Shown: piece after piece, positions 10,059 to 17,634 of the stretch | Layout: every line of letters starts with the position of its first letter | Numbering within the stretch: position 1 is the first letter of the stretch | The notes under the pieces: generated by a model | What the model was told of the DNA's origin: nothing | Databases searched by the model: none | What the model saw: the letters and a program-made list of their open reading frames with translations, nothing else | Position numbers and translations under genes: made by a program | Source of the DNA: Psychromonas antarctica | GTDB taxonomy: Bacteria > Pseudomonadota > Gammaproteobacteria > Enterobacterales > Psychromonadaceae | Length of the DNA: 64,000 nt | Assembly: GCF_022267535.1 (NCBI RefSeq) | Contig: NZ_JAHNZV010000005.1 | Location: forward strand, 39,197 to 103,196 | Direction: 5' to 3'

Positions 10059-10434
10059 GCTCAGATTAGGAATCCTCTAGAGGCAATAAAATCTATCTAC
10101 TGATATCCCCATATTACTTTAATATGCAAAATCAGCAGGCCAAATTACACTTAGATGCGAGGCATAAAATTGAAGTATAGTGATCCTATATTGATATATT
10201 ATAACGATGCAGATGAGGGCAATTTGGCTTCCCCTGCGAGGACTCAACAGGAAACCAGTATTGCAGCATTACCGTATTCAATAAGAGAACCGGCATCCAA
10301 AATGTTAAATACTTGCATTCACACCTAGCGATGTAGTTAATCGCTCGAAAAGCCGTCATGCTGCGCTTTATTCTGCTATCCCTCAGCAGGGGGCAAAAAA
10401 ACACTTTGAGGTATCATGGGGATAGTAAACTGTT
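10059..10434. other. Intergenic region trmA-pheA, no supported gene
   Basis: 376 bases with only short open frames on both strands (58 and 72 codons), neither with a ribosome binding site or a recognisable product. A 9-bp inverted match TATCCCCAT / ATGGGGATA lies near the two ends (about 10103 and 10420). This may hint at an old inserted element, but it is weak. Confidence 0.3.
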
Positions 10435-11265
10435 TTATTGAAGCGCTTTAGTATATGAGCCGATCACTGTTACCTGATACTGATCTTTTATTTGCTGTAA
10501 GGCTTGCTTCACATTATCATCGAGCTGGTGCCCATCCACATCAATAAAAAAATGATATTTACCAAATTGAGACTTCGTTGGCCGTGACATGATTGAAGTT
10601 AGATTCACTTTTTGTAGAGCAAATGCAGTCACTATATTACTTAAAACACCCGGGCAATCTTTTTCATTTTTGACGACCACGGTAGTTTTGTAACTGTTTC
10701 CTGCAATACGTGGCTGTTGTTGCGTCCCGATCACAAGAAAACGGGTTTGATTATTATCATAATTAGTAACGTTAACATTGATCAGAATATTTTTTTCAAC
10801 CCGATCCAATGCATGCTGAGGAATAATAGCCCCAGCTCCCCTGCCCTGTTTTTTGGCAAGTACTAACGATTCCATATTGCTCTGCGTATTGTGTATGGTG
10901 ATATTTTGTAATTTACCGATGAATTCAGAACATTGACCATAGGCAACAAACTGTACATAAAGATCCGTTAATTGCGACAAATGATCGCAGTAAGCAACGA
11001 ACGAGAACTGAATGGGCAAAAGCAATTCAGAAACCACCACTAAATCGGTATCAAACAGATGGTCGAGTACCACCTGAACATAACCTTCCGACAAGTTCTC
11101 TATGGGCAGGACAGCTATTTCACAACCTTTACCAATCGCGTTAAATGTATCAGAAAGGCTGCTGAAATACTGGACATCAAATTGGCTATCTTGGCTTTTT
11201 AAATATTGCTGGGTTGCCAAATCGGAGAATGTGTCTTTAGGACCAAGCGTTGCAATTTTAGGCAT
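10435..11265 (-). CDS. pheA: Prephenate dehydratase, monofunctional
   Basis: Converts prephenate to phenylpyruvate in phenylalanine synthesis. 276 residues with no chorismate mutase domain, unlike the fused P-protein of enterics (386). The N-terminal PDT fold begins KIATLGPKDTFSD and contains IAVLPIENLSEGYV and the catalytic TRF motif in NNQTRFLVIG. A C-terminal ACT domain (about 190-270; CPGVLSNIVTAFALQKVNLTS) should mediate feedback by phenylalanine. The family ESRP motif reads MSRP here. It lies directly downstream of rpoH but behind a strong terminator, so it probably has its own promoter or depends on readthrough. Confidence 0.88.
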   Translation of the reverse strand: MPKIATLGPKDTFSDLATQQYLKSQDSQFDVQYFSSLSDTFNAIGKGCEIAVLPIENLSEGYVQVVLDHLFDTDLVVVSELLLPIQFSFVAYCDHLSQLTDLYVQFVAYGQCSEFIGKLQNITIHNTQSNMESLVLAKKQGRGAGAIIPQHALDRVEKNILINVNVTNYDNNQTRFLVIGTQQQPRIAGNSYKTTVVVKNEKDCPGVLSNIVTAFALQKVNLTSIMSRPTKSQFGKYHFFIDVDGHQLDDNVKQALQQIKDQYQVTVIGSYTKALQ

Positions 11266-11300
11266 GAACCACCGAGCAGTAATGAAAAATTAAAGAGGGA

Positions 11301-11328
11301 AAAAGGTGAGCTTACTGCTCACCCTTTT
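11301..11328 (-). terminator. Terminator after rpoH
   Basis: Stem GGTGAGC / GCTCACC with loop TTACT. On the minus strand it is followed by CTTTTT. It lies between rpoH and pheA. Confidence 0.85.
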
Positions 11329-11330
11329 AT

Positions 11331-12182
11331 TTATGCTAAATCCATATTCGATTGTAATTTTTTCATGGCATTCGCTTCTAATTGGCGAACACGTTCCGCT
11401 GAAATACTATATCGAGCAGCAAGATCTTGCAAAGTTGCCTTGGGCTCACTTAACCAACGGGCGCTTACAATATCTTGGCTTCTTTCATCAAGCAGGGATA
11501 ATGCCGAATAGAGTTTATTTTTCAAATGTGATTGCGAATTTTCAGCTTCCACAGCAATAGCAATATCTGCACTTTTGTCTTCAAGATATTGAACAGGAGC
11601 AAAATTTGCTTCATCATCATCGTTAGCACCTAAATCAAAAGACAAATCCTGGCCATTTAACCGAGATTCCATTTCTAATACATCGGTGGTGCTAACATTC
11701 AAGTGTTCAGCAACCGTTGCAACTTCATCGTGACTAAACCAACCCAAACGTTTCTTTGCTTTGCGCAGATTAAAAAACAATTTGCGTTGTGCTTTAGTTG
11801 TTGCGACCTTAACCATACGCCAGTTACGAATAACATATTCATGAATTTCCGCTTTTATCCAATGCACAGCGAAGGAAACCAGGCGCACCCCAACAGAAGG
11901 ATCAAAACGTTTAACAGCCTTCATTAGGCCAACATTACCTTCTTGGATTAAATCAGCTTGCGGCAAACCATAACCCGCATAACCTTTAGCGACATAAACA
12001 ACAAAACGTAAATGTGACATCACCAACTTTTTGGCAGCGTCTAGATCACCTTCATTGAATAAACGTTCCGCAAGTTCATTTTCCTCTTCCGCGCTAAGCA
12101 TAGAGAACTGATTGACAGATTGAACATAGGCTCCAATACTTCCTTGAGGAACTAAACTCATTGAATTTATTGTTTTACTCAT
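11331..12182 (-). CDS. rpoH: Heat-shock sigma factor RpoH (sigma-32)
   Basis: Sigma factor for heat-shock genes, 283 residues (E. coli 284). Region 2 shows [18 protein letters not shown] and the tryptophan-containing -10 binding segment [16 protein letters not shown]. The RpoH box that distinguishes it from other sigma factors reads [10 protein letters not shown] (about 132-141). Region 4.2 ends with [19 protein letters not shown]. It sits next to ftsYEX, the standard gammaproteobacterial order, but is separated from ftsX by about 500 bp. The long 5' region may hold several promoters; I could not assign them. Confidence 0.97.
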   Translation of the reverse strand: MSKTINSMSLVPQGSIGAYVQSVNQFSMLSAEEENELAERLFNEGDLDAAKKLVMSHLRFVVYVAKGYAGYGLPQADLIQEGNVGLMKAVKRFDPSVGVRLVSFAVHWIKAEIHEYVIRNWRMVKVATTKAQRKLFFNLRKAKKRLGWFSHDEVATVAEHLNVSTTDVLEMESRLNGQDLSFDLGANDDDEANFAPVQYLEDKSADIAIAVEAENSQSHLKNKLYSALSLLDERSQDIVSARWLSEPKATLQDLAARYSISAERVRQLEANAMKKLQSNMDLA

Positions 12183-12640
12183 GTTTCACCTTATTGATTT
12201 CCGATGGATGATAAAAATGTAAAATGGGCACTTAATATATTGTGTTTTTTATTTAACAACAAACATCCATATACAAATACCAAGTGATAAAAATAACACT
12301 AAAAGTATTAACTGGCGAGTAAAAATTTGAGCTACACATTAATACTCAGATAACAATTTTAGACGACTCAGGCAAATCGTGGTCTCTATGATACCCGAAG
12401 ATTGAGCGAGAGAAAATTAACAGTCATTACATTCAAAGTAGCATTATCAATGGCAATAACAATAACATCTAAGCAACCAATAAGTAACTCAGTCTATAAT
12501 ATTCAGATTATAATTTTTTTTGTGCTCATTCTCACAAATCAGAGTTTAGCACATAGGGAAAATAGAGATTAATTCAATGTTAATTAATTTTTGTTTTTTA
12601 TAATTCAAAATACAGATAAGTAAATTCTATTTGCCAAACA
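12183..12640. promoter_or_regulatory. rpoH upstream region
   Basis: AT-rich gap between rpoH and ftsX with no gene. It must contain the rpoH promoters. I see no site strong enough to name individually. Confidence 0.4.
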
Positions 12641-12668
12641 AAAAAAGAGATCAAGTAAGATCTCTTCT
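12641..12668 (-). terminator. Terminator after ftsX
   Basis: Stem AAGAGATC / GATCTCTT with loop AAGTAA and a run of seven Ts on the minus strand, 24 bases past the ftsX stop. Confidence 0.88.
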
Positions 12669-12691
12669 TTAAATGCTATGACAATATTAAC

Positions 12692-13675
12692 TTATTTAGG
12701 CTCTATCTTAACCAGGTATTGTTTAACTGAGATATAAGATGCAATAAAGCCAAGGAAAGTCGCGGTAGCGATTAGAATAGCGACCTCTTCTATGCTCATC
12801 GCCGAAATTTGAAATTGAGTCTGATATAAACCCATTAAATTATTCACCCCCGAGCGCAGCGATAGTACTAATCCAAAAGTTAGCAACCAGGCGATAACGC
12901 CACCTAAAAAACCATACCAAGCACCTGCATACAAGAATGGACGTTGAATAAAACTATTCGTTGCCCCCACTAATTTAAACACCTCTATTTCAGCGCGTTG
13001 ATTTAATATATTTAAGCGAATGGTGTTACTGACAATTAATAATACTGATAGCAATAATAGAATAACAATCGCAATAACGATATCAACAACAACTGATAAA
13101 ATAGCTTGTAGTTTTTCAATCCAGTCAATATCCACTCGAACCAACTCGACCCCTTGTTCACGTTTAAGTTTAGCAACAAGCAGTTTACTACCCGCTGCAT
13201 TCATCGCTTGTTCAACGGGCACTACAATTAAAACGTCAGGTAAAGGATTTTCATCCAGATAATTCAATGCCTTAGAGAAACCAGACATCTCTTTAAATTC
13301 CTCTAGCGCTTGATGAGATGAAATATAACTAACACTATCAATATCACTATATAACTCTAATTTGTTTATCAGTACCTGTATACGCGGTTCCGAAATATCC
13401 TTATTCAAAAACAAGCTAATTTCAGACGCTTTGTCCCACTGGTCAGTGACATGCACAGTATTCTTATAGAGTACATGAAAAACACTGGGTAATGACAACG
13501 CCACACCTAATACTAAAATAGTCATAAATGTTGCAAAAGGCGTTTTCCATAATTCAGAAAAACTACTAAAAACCTGTTGAAAATGCTGCTGAAAAACCGA
13601 TGCAACACGCCCCAAAAAGGAAACTTTAGTAATACGTGGTGAGCCAGATAATAGATTTTTATTTTGCTTAGCCAT
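12692..13675 (-). CDS. ftsX: Cell-division ABC-like permease FtsX
   Basis: Membrane partner of FtsE. It couples ATP hydrolysis at the divisome to activation of periplasmic amidases. 327 residues (E. coli 352). The topology is typical: a cytoplasmic N-terminus, one membrane segment near residue 45-70, a large periplasmic domain containing SLFLNKDISEP, then three membrane segments from about 195. The conserved cytoplasmic stretch LNILNQRAEIEVFKLVGATNSFIQRPFLY lies between the second and third. The start overlaps the end of ftsE by 8 bp, so translation is coupled. Confidence 0.95.
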   Translation of the reverse strand: MAKQNKNLLSGSPRITKVSFLGRVASVFQQHFQQVFSSFSELWKTPFATFMTILVLGVALSLPSVFHVLYKNTVHVTDQWDKASEISLFLNKDISEPRIQVLINKLELYSDIDSVSYISSHQALEEFKEMSGFSKALNYLDENPLPDVLIVVPVEQAMNAAGSKLLVAKLKREQGVELVRVDIDWIEKLQAILSVVVDIVIAIVILLLLSVLLIVSNTIRLNILNQRAEIEVFKLVGATNSFIQRPFLYAGAWYGFLGGVIAWLLTFGLVLSLRSGVNNLMGLYQTQFQISAMSIEEVAILIATATFLGFIASYISVKQYLVKIEPK

Positions 13676-14348
13676 TGCGTTCTCTCATTAGTCCATCGTT
13701 AATCATTTCACCATTTTTAAGGGTTAATGTGCGATAGCGCATTTTGGCTATCAACCCCAAGTCATGTGTTGCAATTAAGACAGACATGCCAAATTCATTT
13801 AATGATTCAAATAAACTTAAAATCTCTAACGATAATTTAGGATCAAGATTCCCTGTTGGCTCATCAGCCAGCAGCAGAGGGGGTTGATTAATAATCGCCC
13901 GAGCAATACCAACACGCTGTTGTTCGCCACCGGAAAGGTGGATAGGTTCGTAATCTTCTTTACCAGACAAGCCTACCTTATCAAGCGCCACTAAACTACG
14001 ACGTTTGATCTCATATTGATTGTAACCTTCAATTAATAGAGGCAACCCTACATTTTCTAATACCGTGCGGTTCATAAATAAGCGATGATCTTGGAATATC
14101 ATACCAATATGGCGACGCATATAAGGGATATCATTACCTTTAATATGACTGATATCATTCCCATTTATAACAATACGCCCCGTTGTTGGACGTTCCATTA
14201 AGCTGATTAATTTTAATAATGTACTCTTGCCGGAGCCAGAATGGCCCGTTAAAAAAGCCATTTCACCCTGTTTCAAGTGAAAATCCACCTCTTTCAATGC
14301 ACAAAAATCACCAGCATAAATCTTATTGACCTCTTCAAATAAAATCAT
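13668..14348 (-). CDS. ftsE: Cell-division ATP-binding protein FtsE
   Basis: ATPase of the FtsEX complex, 226 residues (E. coli 222). Walker A GHSGSGKST (about 36-44), Q-loop FQDHRLF, signature LSGGEQQRVGIAR, Walker B LLADEPTGNLD, switch His in ATHDLGL. Opens MILFEEVNKIYAGD. The start overlaps the ftsY stop in an ATGA arrangement, giving a tightly coupled ftsY-ftsE-ftsX operon. Confidence 0.97.
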   Translation of the reverse strand: MILFEEVNKIYAGDFCALKEVDFHLKQGEMAFLTGHSGSGKSTLLKLISLMERPTTGRIVINGNDISHIKGNDIPYMRRHIGMIFQDHRLFMNRTVLENVGLPLLIEGYNQYEIKRRSLVALDKVGLSGKEDYEPIHLSGGEQQRVGIARAIINQPPLLLADEPTGNLDPKLSLEILSLFESLNEFGMSVLIATHDLGLIAKMRYRTLTLKNGEMINDGLMRERNG

Positions 14349-15709
14349 TGTTCATTCTCACCTTGTTCTAAATTTTCCTCTTTCGAGAAAAGTGCATCAA
14401 TAAACTCCTTGGCATTAAACTCCCGCAAATCATCAATGCCTTCACCTGTACCAATATAACGAATTGGTAATTTAAATCGGTCAGCAATCGAGAATATTAT
14501 CCCTCCTTTTGCTGTTCCATCTAATTTAGTCAGCGTAATCCCCGTTAAACCAACCGATTGATCAAATAACTGTACTTGGCTAATCGCATTTTGCCCGGTA
14601 CTCGCATCAATAGTAAGCATTATCTCATGGGGTGCGGTTACATCTTTTTTACGCATAATGCGCACCACTTTACTTAACTCATTCATTAAATGATCTTTGT
14701 TCTGTAAACGTCCAGCCGTATCTGCAATCAGAACGTCAATACCGCGAGCCTTCGCTGCATCCATCGCGTCAAATAAAACCGAGGCGCTATCTGAGCCTGT
14801 TTGTTGTGCAATAACAGGGATATTATTACGCTCTCCCCATACCTGTAACTGCTCGACAGCCGCTGCACGGAAAGTATCACCAGCAGCGAGCATGACCGAT
14901 TTTCCTTGCTGCTGATATTTTTTAGCTAATTTACCTATGGTCGTTGTTTTACCAACACCATTGACTCCAACCATTAAAATAACAAAGGGTGATTGAGTTG
15001 CATCAATGATTAAAGGCTGCTCAACCTCATCTAATATTTCCAGAAGATCGGCTTTTAGTAGTCCGTATAAAGCCTCTGCATCTTTAAGCTGCTTGCGATC
15101 CGCATGAACCGTCAGTTTATTAATTATTTTTGACGTGGTCTCTACGCCAATATCGGCAATAATTAACTGTTCTTCTAACTCTTCGAAGAGCTCATCATCA
15201 ATTTTTTTCCCTTTAAATAGCGAGAATAAACCACTGCCAATGCTTAAACGGGTTTTAGTTAAGCTTTGTCTGAAACGAGCAAAGAAACCCAATGTTTTTT
15301 CTTCTTTTTTAGACTCTCGCTTTTCTACAGCTCGCTTTTCTGCGGCTAGCTTTTCTGCGGCTAACTTTTCTGCAGCTTGCTTTTCTGCAGCTAACTTTTC
15401 TGCAGCTAGCTTTTCTGCGGCTAACTTTTCTGCAGCTTGCTTTTCTGCAGCTAACTTTTCTGCAGCTAGTTTTTCTGCAGCTAGTTTTTCTACAGCTAGC
15501 TTTTCTGCAGCTAGTTTTTCTGCGGCTAGTTCTTCTGCAACTCGCTTTTCTGCAGCTAGTTTTTCTGCAGCTCGCTTTTCTGCGGCTAGTTTTTCTGCAA
15601 CTCGCTTTTCTGCGGCTAGCTTCTCTGCAACTAACTTCTTAGCTTCAATATTTTCATCTTGCGCTGATTTTTTACCAAACCAAGAAAATAGACCTTTCTT
15701 TTTTTCCAT
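14345..15709 (-). CDS. ftsY: Signal recognition particle receptor FtsY with a long repeat linker
   Basis: SRP receptor GTPase that docks ribosomes translating membrane proteins. 454 residues. A short N-terminal segment (MEKKKGLFSWFGKK) is followed by about 21 units of a five-residue repeat, mostly LAAEK (residues 26-130), replacing the acidic A domain of E. coli FtsY. The NG domain follows, with GVNGVGKTTTIGKLA, AAGDTFRAAAVEQL, DTAGRLQN and TKLDGTAKGG. The repeat is rich in Lys, Glu and Ala and should form a long charged helix. First gene of the ftsYEX operon, divergent from rsmD. Confidence 0.97.
   Translation of the reverse strand: MEKKKGLFSWFGKKSAQDENIEAKKLVAEKLAAEKRVAEKLAAEKRAAEKLAAEKRVAEELAAEKLAAEKLAVEKLAAEKLAAEKLAAEKQAAEKLAAEKLAAEKLAAEKQAAEKLAAEKLAAEKRAVEKRESKKEEKTLGFFARFRQSLTKTRLSIGSGLFSLFKGKKIDDELFEELEEQLIIADIGVETTSKIINKLTVHADRKQLKDAEALYGLLKADLLEILDEVEQPLIIDATQSPFVILMVGVNGVGKTTTIGKLAKKYQQQGKSVMLAAGDTFRAAAVEQLQVWGERNNIPVIAQQTGSDSASVLFDAMDAAKARGIDVLIADTAGRLQNKDHLMNELSKVVRIMRKKDVTAPHEIMLTIDASTGQNAISQVQLFDQSVGLTGITLTKLDGTAKGGIIFSIADRFKLPIRYIGTGEGIDDLREFNAKEFIDALFSKEENLEQGENEQ
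15320..15634 (-). repeat. 15-bp tandem repeat inside ftsY
   Basis: About 21 consecutive 15-base units encode LAAEK and variants (RVAEK, RAAEK, QAAEK, LAVEK). Units differ by silent and a few coding changes, mainly at the first residue (L, R or Q) and third positions. The array keeps frame exactly. Copy number is likely to vary between strains by slippage. Confidence 0.95.
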
Positions 15710-15805
15710 TAATTAAAAACCTTACTCACAATCAATTTGAACTGCTAAAATAGCAATATCCTTTACAACAGTATATTACCACCATATCGCCGGACTAAAA
15801 ATTAT

Positions 15806-16414
15806 ATGGGTAGAAATCTGCATATTAAATCTCAAGAAAAAAGCAAAAAACCGATCAAAAACGGGTTTATTCGTTTAATCTCTGGAAAATGGCGCGGTAA
15901 AAAGTTACCCGTTAAGGATAAAGAGGGTTTACGACCGACAACGGATCGTACCAAAGAGACACTCTTTAATTGGTTAATGCACGATATTCGTGATGCAAAT
16001 TGCTTAGATTGTTTTAGTGGAAGTGGTAGTTTGGCTTTTGAAGCTTTATCTCGTTTTGCCAAACAGGCAATATTATTAGAACGCGATAAACAGGTTGCTC
16101 AACAATTACGTAACAACTTAAAATCCTTGGACGTGGATAATGCAAGCGTAATTGAGATTGATTCACTGAACTATTTACAACAAATTGCAGGAGAGCAATT
16201 CGATATTGTATTTATCGATCCTCCTTTTAGTAAAGGTCTTGTACAACCTTGTTGTTCGGCTCTAGAAAAAAACGGCTATTTAGCACCGAAAGCATTAATC
16301 TATATCGAAAGGGAAGTGCAATTGTCAGATCTTGAATTACCAATCAATTGGCAACTTTTAAAAGAGAAAACGACGGGACAAGTTTCCTATCAGCTTTATT
16401 TAAGAGATGAGTAA
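15806..16414 (+). CDS. rsmD: 16S rRNA (guanine-966-N2)-methyltransferase RsmD
   Basis: Methylates G966 of 16S rRNA with SAM. 202 residues (E. coli 198). Landmarks are IRLISGKWRGKKLPV, GLRPTTDRTKETLFNWL, the SAM-binding LDCFSGSGSLAFEALSR and the catalytic DPPF in IVFIDPPFSKG. It is divergent from ftsY, as in enterics. Its stop overlaps the start of a decayed DUF1145 frame (TAATG). Confidence 0.96.
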   Translation: MGRNLHIKSQEKSKKPIKNGFIRLISGKWRGKKLPVKDKEGLRPTTDRTKETLFNWLMHDIRDANCLDCFSGSGSLAFEALSRFAKQAILLERDKQVAQQLRNNLKSLDVDNASVIEIDSLNYLQQIAGEQFDIVFIDPPFSKGLVQPCCSALEKNGYLAPKALIYIEREVQLSDLELPINWQLLKEKTTGQVSYQLYLRDE

Positions 16415-16650
16415 TGGGCTTAGATTTGCTAAGTTTACGATGATCATTATTGGAGATATTGCTGGGCAATCTATTTTCCCTTTGCAAGTCACATTACCAC
16501 TTTTTTTAATCTGTTGTTAGGATTTGCACCTTAGCTAATGATTGCTTATTTACAGCGCATTTTCTGAAAACTTAAACTTACTCTATCAGAAGCCTTACCA
16601 ATTTTTGTCTGGTGTATATTTAAACTTTGGCAGATAAAAGCACTTATAAT
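16414..16650 (+). pseudogene. Decayed DUF1145 (YhhL-like) membrane protein gene
   Basis: In enterics yhhL follows rsmD. Here an ATG overlaps the rsmD stop (TAATG). The reading continues as short DUF1145-like pieces, including LLEILLGNLFSLC, which resembles the VLMLVNLVSPFP region of YhhL. After a frame change come LMIAYLQ and LSEALPIFVWCIFKLWQIKAL, which resemble the C-terminal half with its ELLAWQ motif. At least three in-frame stops and one frameshift interrupt it. The position and the two matching segments support a pseudogene. The similarity is from memory, not from an alignment. Confidence 0.6.
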
Positions 16651-16778
16651 TGATACTTTCATATTGCATACCATCACGAAAAGCCAGCAGAAAGGCTACG
16701 ACTTGATTCGCTTCTTAGACAACAACCGGCACTGCTGAGATGTCAATTATCTAAGTAGCTTGCTAAGCAGCAATAAAT

Positions 16779-16812
16779 ATCAAAAACAGCGCGAGATTGT
16801 GCTGTTTTTGAT
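16779..16812. terminator. Bidirectional terminator between rsmD and the DUF4870-like gene
   Basis: Perfect 12-bp stem ATCAAAAACAGC / GCTGTTTTTGAT with a 10-base loop between convergent genes. A and T tracts within the stem allow action in both directions. Confidence 0.85.
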
Positions 16813-16836
16813 AATCTATGCTTTGGTTTGCACTTA

Positions 16837-17202
16837 TTATCCGTTGTATGGCTTGTTTGAAGTGATTTTAGCTAACCCCTTAATTATTCTGTAGACAGAC
16901 CAAATCCATACGCCTAACAAGATAAAATAGCCAACGATAACAAAAGCTAAAATAAAACCTAGGATTGATAAACCCAGAACCCACCAGAAGGTATTCACAA
17001 TATTTGCGTAATGATCTTCAAACAGAGTACCTACAGCTTCATCTCTTTTAACCATCGCCCAAATTGCACCAATGACCCAAAAGACACCTGTAAAGATGCC
17101 GACGATCATCAGCCCGTAAGCTATCAGTGCGTTTGTTTTTGCTGCATCATCTTGAATAGACAAGCTCGTCATCTGGCGCTCATTTTGTTGTAATTCTGAC
17201 AT
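16837..17202 (-). CDS. Small membrane protein, DUF4870-like
   Basis: 121 residues. A polar N-terminus of about 24 residues precedes three hydrophobic segments (about 26-50, 70-90 and 90-112), separated by a short loop with KRDEAVGTLFEDHYANIV. The layout and the FEDHYANIVNTFWW stretch fit the DUF4870/Tic20-like family of small membrane proteins of unknown function. Start supported by AGAGGATATAATA upstream. Transcribed alone. No function can be given. Confidence 0.8.
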   Translation of the reverse strand: MSELQQNERQMTSLSIQDDAAKTNALIAYGLMIVGIFTGVFWVIGAIWAMVKRDEAVGTLFEDHYANIVNTFWWVLGLSILGFILAFVIVGYFILLGVWIWSVYRIIKGLAKITSNKPYNG

Positions 17203-17575
17203 TATTATATCCTCTAGATTATCTGTTGATTGAAATTAATAATCGCCTACTCAGTGGCTTTTTTATTGGAACACCAGAACGCGAAAGTTTATTTATTTTG
17301 CAGGGATCTTTCGTTTCCCGATAGGCTTTCATAGCAAGTGAATTAGCCCCCTAATAGACGCCCCCTGTTTGTCAAAAAACATTTCTCAGTACGAGGATGC
17401 AGGTTGCCAACGCATTTACAGCATCCGCTAACTTTTCCTTACTTATATAATCAACGTAACAACAGAGCCTGACCTAGCCATTACTTTGATCTTCACAATA
17501 TCGAGTCTTTCTATTTATATCAATGGCTTTTAAAAAGTCTAAATGAAAAAGCAACAGACAAGTTATAAAGAGGTA
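17203..17575. other. Intergenic region upstream of the DUF4870-like gene
   Basis: No gene seen. It holds two C-rich blocks, TAGCCCCCTA (17344-17353) and ACGCCCCCTG (17358-17367), resembling those upstream of malK (AGCCCCCCTA and ACGCCCCCC). They might be MalT-type sites, but no mal gene starts here. Confidence 0.3.
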
Positions 17576-17608
17576 AAAAAACCCAATGGATTAATTCACT
17601 GGGTTTTT
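17576..17608 (-). terminator. Terminator after the glycosidase gene
   Basis: Stem of about 10 bp (ACCCAATGGA / TTCACTGGGT, two mismatches) with TTAA loop. A long T tract follows on the minus strand. It lies 27 bases past the gene end. Confidence 0.8.
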
Positions 17609-17634
17609 AATATTGGATCGTTTTTTAATACACA

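Noticed and set aside
10186..10404. 72-residue minus-strand frame between trmA and pheA
   Set aside because: No ribosome site, no family resemblance, and a competing short frame on the other strand.
10103..10426. 9-bp inverted repeat TATCCCCAT / ATGGGGATA as ends of a mobile element
   Set aside because: Too short, no other copy in the window and no target duplication.
15135..15716. 193-residue plus-strand frame rich in SAASFSAANF repeats
   Set aside because: It is the antisense of the LAAEK repeat in ftsY. The 15-bp repeat has no stops in this frame, so the open frame is an artefact.
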